Below are positions 27,212 to 33,905 of a stretch of DNA of 64,000 nucleotides, piece after piece. The notes beneath the pieces were generated by a model that saw only the letters and a list, made by a program, of their open reading frames with translations, was not told the origin of the DNA and did not search any database. The stretch is from ZC4RG29 sp035304385. Lineage in GTDB: Bacteria; Bacteroidota; Bacteroidia; Cytophagales; Cyclobacteriaceae. Where the stretch lies: assembly GCA_035304385.1 (NCBI GenBank), contig DATGQD010000040.1, forward strand, positions 1 through 64,000, in the 5' to 3' direction. Each line of letters begins with the position of its first letter. Within the stretch, counting starts at the first letter, position 1. Position numbers and translations under genes: made by a program.

Positions 27212-28768
27212 TTACCGACCACCCACAATCCGCACGCTGCCCTTTCTGCCGCGTGTCCTAACCGTTACAACCGGGCTTAATGTGCTCTCGTTATGGGTTC
27301 TGTCGACGGCCGTGATGCCGTAGGAGTACGAAGTTCGCTTTGCAACGGTGGTGTCCAGCCAGTGCTGTTCCGCGGACGGCCGCCGTGGAATAATGGCCGC
27401 AATATTCGCAGGATTGTCTGTTGACGGGGGCGTTTCCTGTTTGAACCTGTATACGACGTAATACGACGCGTCGGTTGTGTCTGACCACGAGAGGGAAACG
27501 CCTTCCCCTTGCGAGCCACCGACGTGTTGGATGGAGGGTGCCGAGGGGGGCAGGGCGTCAATCCAGGTGGCGGCCGGCACGAGCGCGGGATAGGGATAGA
27601 GCGCTTTCATTTTCGTGTTGATGCCTAAACGGTCTTCCGCAAAAACCCTGGCGCTGAAATACATACTTCCCCCTACTTCCTTATACCGTCGGTTGAGGGC
27701 GATTTGGTTGGAGAGTTCGTCGGGGTCTTCCCATCCTTTTCGCCCTATCCGGTATGCTGCCTGGCCGATAAACAGTTGTCTTCCGTAGCAGTGCCTGCTC
27801 CACCAGTCGACAAGAACGGAATAGTCGGCCGCCTCGAATCCGATGTGCCAGTAAAGTTGTGGCGTGACGTAATCGATCCATCCCTCCCTGAGCCACTTGA
27901 GTACATCGGCGTAAAGGTCGTCGTAGTTCGTCTGACCGGCCTTCGTCAGGGACCCGTCGGGATCCTTGTCGTGGTTTCGCCATACACCGAATGGACTTAT
28001 CCCAAATTTGACATGCGGTTTCTCCTTCTTGACGCGATATGAAAGCTCGCGTACAAAAAAGTCGACATTGCTTCTCCGCCAGTCGTCAATGTTTTCGTAC
28101 CCGTTTCCATAGGCCCGATAGCTGCAGCTGTCGGGAAATACTTCACCTGCGATCCGGTACGGGTAAAAGTAATCGTCGAAATGCACGGCATCGACGTCGT
28201 AATGCCGGACCGTTTCTATGATGGCTTGCAGCACGTACTCCTGCGCACCGGGATGTCCCGGGTCGTAATACCATTTGCCGCCATACTTCAGAAACCATTC
28301 GGGATGCAAGTAGAATGGATGGTTCGCCGCAAAGGTGACGGAGTCTTTCATGCTCACCCGGTAGGGATTAAACCACGCGTGAAATTCCATGCCGCGTTGG
28401 CGGGCTTCGGCGATCATGAATGCGAGGGGGTTGTAGTAGGGTTCAGGACGCTTCCCTTGTTGGCCGGTCAGGTATTCCGACCAAGGCTCGTAGGAGGAGG
28501 GATAAAAGGCATCGGCAGCGGGTCGTACCTGAACGACAACAGCGTTCATGCCCACACCCTTGAGAAGGTCCAGCAGTTCGACGTATTCGGCTTGTTGTTG
28601 GTAGGCGTTCAGTCCGCGTTCGGAGGGCCAGTCAATGTTCGTGACCGTTGCAATCCATGCTGCACGAAGTTCGCGTTTAGGTACAACTTGCGCGGAAGCC
28701 GATACCACCACCGTGCTCAGCGATATGGCGATAAACCAGGCGTATAATATTAGATGATTTCGGATCAC
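27212..28768 (-). CDS. GHL10-family glycoside hydrolase (DigH/YngK-like), exported
   Basis: The protein has about 518 residues. I choose GTG 28768, which overlaps the kinase stop codon as GTGA and gives a clean signal peptide (IRNHLILYAWFIAISLSTVVVSASAQ); a TTG at 28804 is less likely. The GHL10 (DUF187) TIM-barrel begins RELRAAWIATVTNIDWPS. The hallmark VDAVHFDDYFYPY carries the likely acidic catalytic residues, with ISPFGVWR and DYVTPQLYWHIGF further on. The C-terminal ~110 residues form a fibronectin type III-like domain (PPSAPSIQHVGGSQGEGVSLSWSDT...). In E. coli the GHL10 enzyme DigH cleaves denuded peptidoglycan glycan. With a NagZ-type GH3 and an amino-sugar kinase nearby, a wall-glycan role is plausible here, but other glycans cannot be excluded. 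Confidence 0.87.
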   Translation of the reverse strand: MIRNHLILYAWFIAISLSTVVVSASAQVVPKRELRAAWIATVTNIDWPSERGLNAYQQQAEYVELLDLLKGVGMNAVVVQVRPAADAFYPSSYEPWSEYLTGQQGKRPEPYYNPLAFMIAEARQRGMEFHAWFNPYRVSMKDSVTFAANHPFYLHPEWFLKYGGKWYYDPGHPGAQEYVLQAIIETVRHYDVDAVHFDDYFYPYRIAGEVFPDSCSYRAYGNGYENIDDWRRSNVDFFVRELSYRVKKEKPHVKFGISPFGVWRNHDKDPDGSLTKAGQTNYDDLYADVLKWLREGWIDYVTPQLYWHIGFEAADYSVLVDWWSRHCYGRQLFIGQAAYRIGRKGWEDPDELSNQIALNRRYKEVGGSMYFSARVFAEDRLGINTKMKALYPYPALVPAATWIDALPPSAPSIQHVGGSQGEGVSLSWSDTTDASYYVVYRFKQETPPSTDNPANIAAIIPRRPSAEQHWLDTTVAKRTSYSYGITAVDRTHNESTLSPVVTVRTRGRKGSVRIVGGR

Positions 28769-29637
28769 CGATTGCCAATTACGGACTCCGGGACAGTAAC
28801 GCAATGATATTTGACCAGGCCATCCATGGGATGCTGGACGATGCCAGCGATCTCGATGGCGTGTTCGCGGGCTGCCTGCTCAAGGTAGGAACGAAACCGA
28901 TAGGCGATGGAACCCACAAACCTGACTTTGTGCGACCCGTTCGGACGGGGATATCGCTTCACGTAGTAGGAAAAGAAATTGGCGAAGTTGGACAAAATGA
29001 TCGCCTTGCATTCGGGCACTTCGGCATGCTTTAGCAGGAAAGGTGTGAAGGACGCCAGGAAACGATTGGGCAAGGGCTTGTTGTAGATGTTGTCGAGAAT
29101 TTCAGGCCGCCCCATTCGATAGGTGGTCAGAAACTCTTCGAGCAGATCAGAAGGAAGCTTTTCCTGCAATATCAGTGCGATGAGATCTCTGCACATTACA
29201 GTACCGCTGCCCCAATCGGAAAACATGTAGCCGAGGGAGGGCATGATATTCGTGATCTTGCTGCCGTCGTACAGGCATGAGTTCGCGCCGGTACCGAGGA
29301 TGCAGGCAATGCCGGGCTCCTTTTGCAGCAGACTCCTCGCAGCACCAAGAATGTCGCCGGAGACTTCTACCGGCAAGCGCGTACTGATCACGGACGAGAG
29401 GGCGTTGCCTACCATGTGCGCTTTAACGGACGCGCCGCATCCCGCGCCGTAAAAGAAGATCTTTTCTACATGATTCAGGGTAGGGAGAACCTTTTGTTCA
29501 ACGATCGCCGCAATTTTCTCCTGGGAAAGGAAATAGGGGTTAAGGCCTTCCGTCACTACCGAGCTGAGCCGGTTTCCGCCTTCGTCAACCAATCGCCAGT
29601 CTGTTTTGGTTGAGCCGCTGTCCGCAATCAATATCAT
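28765..29637 (-). CDS. BadF/BadG-type N-acetylglucosamine/MurNAc kinase
   Basis: The 290-residue sugar kinase belongs to the ASKHA fold, BadF/BadG/BcrA/BcrD family. It begins MILIADSGSTKTDWRLVD, the phosphate-1 motif (DSGSTKTDW, residues 6-14). The sugar/phosphate-2 region GTGANSCLYDG (about 118-128) and SLGYMFSDWGSGTVMCRDLI (about 134-153) are typical of the Bacteroidota amino-sugar kinases, including MurK of Tannerella (MurNAc kinase). It would phosphorylate GlcNAc or MurNAc released in the periplasm and imported. No MurQ etherase is in the window. It is translationally coupled to the GHL10 gene (GTGA overlap). Regulatory element B lies 85 bases upstream, overlapping the end of the response-regulator gene. 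Confidence 0.88.
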   Translation of the reverse strand: MILIADSGSTKTDWRLVDEGGNRLSSVVTEGLNPYFLSQEKIAAIVEQKVLPTLNHVEKIFFYGAGCGASVKAHMVGNALSSVISTRLPVEVSGDILGAARSLLQKEPGIACILGTGANSCLYDGSKITNIMPSLGYMFSDWGSGTVMCRDLIALILQEKLPSDLLEEFLTTYRMGRPEILDNIYNKPLPNRFLASFTPFLLKHAEVPECKAIILSNFANFFSYYVKRYPRPNGSHKVRFVGSIAYRFRSYLEQAAREHAIEIAGIVQHPMDGLVKYHCVTVPESVIGNR

Positions 29638-29701
29638 AATGGCTGTCTGTCAGAGTAGATCGGGTAAGGGAAACGATGCATACCCTTTCAGACAAAGATT
29701 G

Positions 29702-29730
29702 TTCCGGGATACAAACCTTGCATCCCGGAA
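29702..29730 (-). terminator. GC-rich hairpin after the response-regulator gene
   Basis: TTCCGGGAT (29702-29710) and ATCCCGGAA (29722-29730) form a perfect 9-bp stem with an 11-base loop. It is downstream of the response-regulator stop on the minus strand and overlaps the left end of element B. There is no proper T-run, so it may end the regulator transcript weakly or act as a leader structure for the kinase gene. Confidence 0.4.
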
Positions 29731-29758
29731 AATGGTGATTTGCAATAATCACTGAATT
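29722..29758 (-). promoter_or_regulatory. Half-site array ATCCC-N8-GTGAT-N8-ATCAC upstream of the kinase gene (element B)
   Basis: Half-sites lie at 29722-29726, 29735-29739 and 29748-29752 with 8-base gaps, exactly the spacing of element A before SusC. The core GGTGATTTG and the right flank ATCACTGA are identical in both. The element is 85 bases upstream of the kinase ATG and overlaps the stop codon of the response-regulator gene. Confidence 0.6.
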
Positions 29759-30387
29759 AATCGTTGCTTGTAGGCTTTGTTGACCAACTCGGCCGTATTG
29801 CGGGCTTTTAGCTTGTAAAGGAGGTTCTTACGGTGTGTCTCGACGGTATTTTTGCTGATGAAGAGTTTTTCGCCGATCTCATGCGTGGTGAAACCGGAGG
29901 CGATACACTCCAGGACTTCCTTCTCACGGTCCGACAGTTTCTCTTCGGCGGTGTGGTGTTCCTGCGCTGCCTTCATAAAACTGCTCAGCAAAGTCCTGCT
30001 GACCTCCTCGCTCAGGTAGGTAGAACCTTCATTCAGTGTGTGTATTGCCGTGAGCAGAGAATCCTTTCCGGTGTTTTTCAGCACGTATCCCAGGGCTCCG
30101 GCTTTTAGGATGTCGGAGATGTAGTCGCGGTCGTTGTACATCGAAAGTCCCAGAATTTTTACGGCAGGATGTTTTTTTGAAAGCTCGCGAGAGGTCTGGA
30201 TGCCGTCCATGCCGGGCATGTTGATGTCTAGAATGACAATGTCAACGGGTTCCCGGTCGCACAATTCGAGTACCTCGTATCCGCTTTTGGCTTCACCGAC
30301 GACGCAAAGATCACCTTCGTCCTCGAGAAGGGACTTGAGGCCATCCACAAACATCTGGTGGTCATCAGCAAGGACAAGTCGGATCAT
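29749..30387 (-). CDS. NarL/FixJ-type (LuxR HTH) response regulator
   Basis: The 212-residue regulator has a receiver domain with acidic pocket D8/D9, phospho-acceptor D54 (IVILDINMPGMDG) and K105-region (YVLKNTGKDS), followed by a LuxR/GerE helix-turn-helix at about 147-205 (LSDREKEVLECIASGFTTHEIGEKLFISKNTVETHRKNLLYKL). Regulators of this class are phosphorylated by HisKA_3 kinases, and the AAA-TPR-GAF kinase at 14508-18617 is the only such kinase in the window. The regulator lies inside the amino-sugar locus and its gene overlaps a candidate binding array, so control of the kinase and SusCD genes is a reasonable inference. Confidence 0.93.
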   Translation of the reverse strand: MIRLVLADDHQMFVDGLKSLLEDEGDLCVVGEAKSGYEVLELCDREPVDIVILDINMPGMDGIQTSRELSKKHPAVKILGLSMYNDRDYISDILKAGALGYVLKNTGKDSLLTAIHTLNEGSTYLSEEVSRTLLSSFMKAAQEHHTAEEKLSDREKEVLECIASGFTTHEIGEKLFISKNTVETHRKNLLYKLKARNTAELVNKAYKQRLIQ

Positions 30388-30468
30388 AGGCCCCAGGTGT
30401 TTCAGTGAAGTTACGGGGAAAAGAGGAGATTGTGAAATCTTCCAGACGCAGGAACAGATGCAGGTGCA

Positions 30469-31704
30469 TTAGAATTTGACAACGACGTCTCCTTTCGCTT
30501 TTGATAGATCGACCTCTCTGGTGACGCCGTTGACGGTGACTTTATATTTTCCGTAGAATGCGGGGACGGTGAATCTTCCGTCCTGATCCGCTTTTCCGGA
30601 TTCGGTTGTCCACCATTCTTTGAAAATGAGGTTGCGATAGGCTTCCGCCAAGGGGGTGGGCGACCAGTCGCGTCGGTACAGCGATGAAACAGGAATCCAG
30701 TTTGCGCCGGCCCAGAATCCCCACATGAGGATGCCGTCGACGGCCGGATGTGCAAAGCATATTTTGTAGTAGTCGACGAGTTCTTTAGCGCTTAGTTGTT
30801 CCTCTTCGGGCGTCATCGTTGTAATTTTCTCTACGTGATAACGCGAGCGCTGTCCGGGCATATTGAACTCTGTAATGCGAATGGGAAGACCGAAGACGGC
30901 CAGCGAGTCGAGCGCCCGTCGCAACTCGTTCCGATCGAATGTCTCGGCGTGGAGGTGACCCTGTACACCGATGCCGGCAACAGGCACACCTTGTGCGAGC
31001 AGCGTGCGGATCTGTGCCATGTACTCCGGGAGTTTGTTGCCGGTCAGTATGTCGTAGTCATTGAGAAACAGTTTCGCATCCGGGTCGCCGTTATGTGCCC
31101 ACTGTGCCATGAGTTTGGTGATCTCCGGGCCGAGCCGGTCCTCGTAGTAATTGCCATGGATCATTTCGTTGTTGAGGTCGTATTCGGCGAACCTGCCTTT
31201 GTAGCGGCGGGTGACGGTCTCTGCGCGATGCTGCAGTGTCTTCATGAGTTCATTGTCGTCGAGTTCTTTCACCCACGGTTGTACGAATCTGGGTATTCCC
31301 CAAAAGAGGTTGTGCGCGCGTAGGGGGATATTGTGCTCTTCCGTCCACGATAGAAGGGCGTCAACAACACGGTAGTCGACCTTGCCGCGTTCTCTTTCCA
31401 TGCTCGGCCACTTCACTGCATTTTCAGTGACGGCCGAGTTGAAGTTGGCAAGAAATTTTTCGCTGTAGTTCTTCCAATCGCTTTCCGACATCGACCCGTT
31501 GCCAAAGCCGTTGGCGAGGGCACAGCCAAACCAGAAGTCGTGACGCAGTTGCTCAACTTTTACCTCGTCGCCCGGTTTGGCCTGCACCGTTATCTTTCCC
31601 ATTCGGTGTTTGGCGATATCGTTTTCAATGCCGGGGTATTGGGCGTAGGCGACGGTGGCGAATGCCAGAAAGGCGATGGTGGTAAGGGAAACAGGGGAAT
31701 TCAT
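30469..31704 (-). CDS. GH10 endo-1,4-beta-xylanase-like enzyme
   Basis: The protein has 411 residues from the ATG at 31704, which gives signal peptide MNSPVSLTTIAFLAFATVAYAQ; an upstream in-frame start at 31743 would spoil it. The GH10 barrel has acid/base E180 in YDLNNEM and nucleophile E279 in ITEFNMP. RAHNLFWG and HLHAETF are the other family landmarks. The N-terminal KHRMGKITVQAKPG strand and C-terminal GRFTVPAFYGKYKVTVNG strand form a small accessory beta domain seen in the non-classical GH10 group. WDVVNE of classical xylanases is replaced by YDLNNE, so activity on a substrate other than xylan is possible. Exported. It is upstream of the response regulator by 81 bases and may or may not belong to the same locus. 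Confidence 0.9.
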   Translation of the reverse strand: MNSPVSLTTIAFLAFATVAYAQYPGIENDIAKHRMGKITVQAKPGDEVKVEQLRHDFWFGCALANGFGNGSMSESDWKNYSEKFLANFNSAVTENAVKWPSMERERGKVDYRVVDALLSWTEEHNIPLRAHNLFWGIPRFVQPWVKELDDNELMKTLQHRAETVTRRYKGRFAEYDLNNEMIHGNYYEDRLGPEITKLMAQWAHNGDPDAKLFLNDYDILTGNKLPEYMAQIRTLLAQGVPVAGIGVQGHLHAETFDRNELRRALDSLAVFGLPIRITEFNMPGQRSRYHVEKITTMTPEEEQLSAKELVDYYKICFAHPAVDGILMWGFWAGANWIPVSSLYRRDWSPTPLAEAYRNLIFKEWWTTESGKADQDGRFTVPAFYGKYKVTVNGVTREVDLSKAKGDVVVKF

Positions 31705-31855
31705 GGCTGCCGGATTTGATACTATTGTAGGGAAATTCGTCACGGGTTCAAACCATTTTCTACACCGCCGACCAGTGGGGTATTCTAATCTGCTAATAGT
31801 CAGGCCAGTAACGGATGGGTTTGATTTTCATGGATTATTTTCGAACCTTAGCATT

Positions 31856-31870
31856 CCTAACACCGTTAAC
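31856..31870. promoter_or_regulatory. Candidate TetR operator O1
   Basis: CCTAACACCGTTAAC contains the dyad TAAC-N3-GTTA and ends 20 bases before the TetR ATG, a position suited to autorepression. Its reverse complement recurs with one mismatch at 32505-32519 before doxX. Confidence 0.65.
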
Positions 31871-31890
31871 ATTCCTGAAATTTCGCTTAG

Positions 31891-32487
31891 ATGGGAATCG
31901 CTGAACGCAGGCAAAGACAGAGAGAAGAGGTCAGGACGTCGATCCTGGACACCGCCTGGCGGATTGTGGGCGCCGAGGGATGGCAGTCGTTATCGATCCG
32001 CAAGATAGCCGATGCCATTGAGTACAGCGCTCCGGTAATATATGATCACTTCGAGAATAAGGAGGCGATTTTGCAGGAGTTTACCCTTCGCGGTTTTCGC
32101 CTGCTCAATCAACAATTGAGGGCGGCCCGCGAACAGTTTACGGATCCGGCACGTCAACTTGAGGCGATGGCCTATGCTTACTGGCGCTTCGCGTTCGACA
32201 ACAAGGAGTACTACCAGCTAATGTACGGACTTGGCCTTCCCACCTGCGAGGCGGCAAAGCGTGTTCCGGAACTCGCGGCGCAAACGGAGCTGATACTGGA
32301 ACCGATTAAGGCGATGGTCAGCGCCAATGACAGCCAGGCCGACCCATTTCTTAAGTTCCACACATTTCTTTCCATGCTTCACGGACTGATCGCCATCAAT
32401 ATGGCCGGGAACCCAAACCGGGAGGAGCTGAATATGATGGTCCTCAGAGATTTCCTCGAGACCTTCCTGTCCGGGTTCAGGTCCTAA
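31891..32487 (+). CDS. TetR/AcrR-family transcriptional regulator
   Basis: The 198-residue regulator has the TetR helix-turn-helix at residues about 12-60 (ILDTAWRIVGAEGWQSLSIRKIADAIEYSAPVIYDHFENKEAIL) and a helical C-terminal ligand domain of the WHG type (YWRFAFDNKEYYQLMYG...). Repressors of this family release DNA on binding a small ligand. Near-identical palindromes before this gene and before the following doxX-pirin pair make it the likely repressor of itself and of those genes. The ligand is unknown; given DoxX and pirin, a redox-active or electrophilic compound is a fair guess. Confidence 0.93.
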   Translation: MGIAERRQRQREEVRTSILDTAWRIVGAEGWQSLSIRKIADAIEYSAPVIYDHFENKEAILQEFTLRGFRLLNQQLRAAREQFTDPARQLEAMAYAYWRFAFDNKEYYQLMYGLGLPTCEAAKRVPELAAQTELILEPIKAMVSANDSQADPFLKFHTFLSMLHGLIAINMAGNPNREELNMMVLRDFLETFLSGFRS

Positions 32488-32504
32488 ATTTTTTTATCCA
32501 TCTA

Positions 32505-32519
32505 GTTAACAGTGTTAGG
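32505..32519. promoter_or_regulatory. Candidate TetR operator O2
   Basis: GTTAACAGTGTTAGG is the reverse complement of O1 with one mismatch (14 of 15 positions). It lies in the 78-base gap between tetR and doxX, 46 bases before the doxX ATG. Confidence 0.65.
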
Positions 32520-32565
32520 ATATATAATGATGATAATTAACCGATTAAGTAACCTCTAAATTCAA

Positions 32566-32976
32566 ATGCGTATGAAACAGAAAGTAATTTATTGGGTGTC
32601 TACTGGCCTGTTCTCGGTCATGATGTTGTTCGCAGCGTACAACTACTTCACCGATGAGATGATAAAAGGTGCTTTTGTCCACCTGGGTTTTCCAGACTAT
32701 TTCCGGGTTGAACTGGCAGTAGCAAAACTCCTGGGCGCCGCTGCACTGCTTATCCCTTTCGTGCCGCGCTCTTTCAAGCATTTTGCGTACGCCGGATTCA
32801 CGATCAACCTGGTGTCGGCCGTCATCGCCCACCTGTCCCTCGGTGACCCCATGTCCGCATGGTTGCCACCGCTGGTATTTCTCGGTGTACTTGGCGGTTC
32901 GTTCGCCAGCTACCAGAAGCTGAGTGCAACGAGCCGACCGGAATTCGGGAGCGTCGTAAACACAGCAGCACATTAA
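32566..32976 (+). CDS. DoxX-family membrane protein
   Basis: The 136-residue inner-membrane protein has four predicted helices (about 8-25, 50-70, 73-95, 100-118) and the DoxX-like pattern YNYFTDEMIKGAFVHLGFPDYFRVELAVAKLLGAAALLIP. DoxX proteins are small redox-related membrane proteins, some partnering with thiol or sulfur metabolism; the reaction of this branch is unknown. It follows operator O2 and precedes pirin by three bases, so both are in one operon. A shorter start at ATG 32572 is possible. A second, separate DoxX gene lies at 43459-43830. Confidence 0.87.
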   Translation: MRMKQKVIYWVSTGLFSVMMLFAAYNYFTDEMIKGAFVHLGFPDYFRVELAVAKLLGAAALLIPFVPRSFKHFAYAGFTINLVSAVIAHLSLGDPMSAWLPPLVFLGVLGGSFASYQKLSATSRPEFGSVVNTAAH

Positions 32977-32979
32977 GTT

Positions 32980-33846
32980 ATGACTTCGGAAAGAAAACTA
33001 GAACGCGTAGAGACTCCTACTCCCCAACAGGGATTTCTCGGTGCCGGGCACATTGCCCGCGCACTGATACGCGGTGATTTTGAAAATACCGACCCCTTCA
33101 TCATTCTCATGGACGACCGGATCGTCGTGCCACCGGGTGATCCCGTCGGTGCCCCGCATCCGCACGCGGGATTGGAAACCGTATCCCTCATCCTGGATGG
33201 CAAGCTGGGTGAAGGCGTCCACGCCGTTGAGGCCGGGGACTTCGAGTTAATGACTGCGGGCGGCGGCGTCATACATACTGAATCCATGGAACCGGGCACC
33301 AAACTTCGCGTGCTGCAAATGTGGCTGACCCTTCCACGAAAAGACCGGTGGGCTGCTCCGCGACTGCAACGCTTACGCCTGGACAGGGTACCAAAGCACG
33401 TTGCCGACGGTGAGGAGATCAGGGTATACAGCGGATCTTTTGCCGGCGTCACATCGCCCGTGCAAAACTACGTACCGCTCACCGTTGCCGATATCCGGCT
33501 TCGGCCCGGGGCTCTTACCCGGCAGATGCTTCCGGGTGCTCACACGAGTTTGCTCTACATAATTGAGGGTTCACTCGAAGTGGGTGAAGAAGGGAGGTCC
33601 CTGTCTGAAGACCAAATGGGGTGGCTGGCAAAGACAATCGAGGATTCAGAAGCCGCGGTCCTGCTGAAAGGCGGACCGGAGGGTGCCCGCCTCGTTCTCT
33701 ACAGTGCACCACCCCAACATGAATCCATCGCGTCATACGGGCCTTTCATTGGCAACCGACAGCAGGATATCATTCGTCTGTACAATGAATACCATCAGGG
33801 TAAAATGAAGCACATTTCAACGGTGGAGGATATTGTAAACTTTTGA
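32980..33846 (+). CDS. Pirin family protein
   Basis: The 288-residue bicupin has the pirin metal site: HPHAGLETV (two His, about 60 and 62) and VIHTE (His and Glu, about 104-106). The second cupin (MLPGAHTSLLYIIEGSLEVGEEGRSL) and C-terminal arm (FIGNRQQDIIRLYNEYHQGKM) are standard. Bacterial pirins bind Fe and several have quercetinase activity or modulate metabolism; the role of this one is unknown. It is co-transcribed with doxX and probably repressed by the TetR protein. Confidence 0.93.
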   Translation: MTSERKLERVETPTPQQGFLGAGHIARALIRGDFENTDPFIILMDDRIVVPPGDPVGAPHPHAGLETVSLILDGKLGEGVHAVEAGDFELMTAGGGVIHTESMEPGTKLRVLQMWLTLPRKDRWAAPRLQRLRLDRVPKHVADGEEIRVYSGSFAGVTSPVQNYVPLTVADIRLRPGALTRQMLPGAHTSLLYIIEGSLEVGEEGRSLSEDQMGWLAKTIEDSEAAVLLKGGPEGARLVLYSAPPQHESIASYGPFIGNRQQDIIRLYNEYHQGKMKHISTVEDIVNF

Positions 33847-33865
33847 GAAAAGTCGAATCGAAGAC

Positions 33866-33905
33866 CATTCTTCAATTCTTCAATCCTTCAATTCTTCAAC
33901 TCTTA
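33866..33905. repeat. TTCAATTC/TTCAATCC short tandem repeat
   Basis: About four imperfect 8-base units (TTCAATTC, TTCAATCC, TTCAATTC, TTCAACTC) fill the gap between pirin and the GH78 gene. The GH78 stop codon (33896-33898) lies inside it. A related stretch (GAAGAATTGAAGG on the plus strand) is at about 27068-27081. Confidence 0.5.

Noticed and set aside
27013..27228. 71-residue minus-strand frame upstream of susC
   Set aside because: It translates the REP-like repeat and the half-site array; no protein features.
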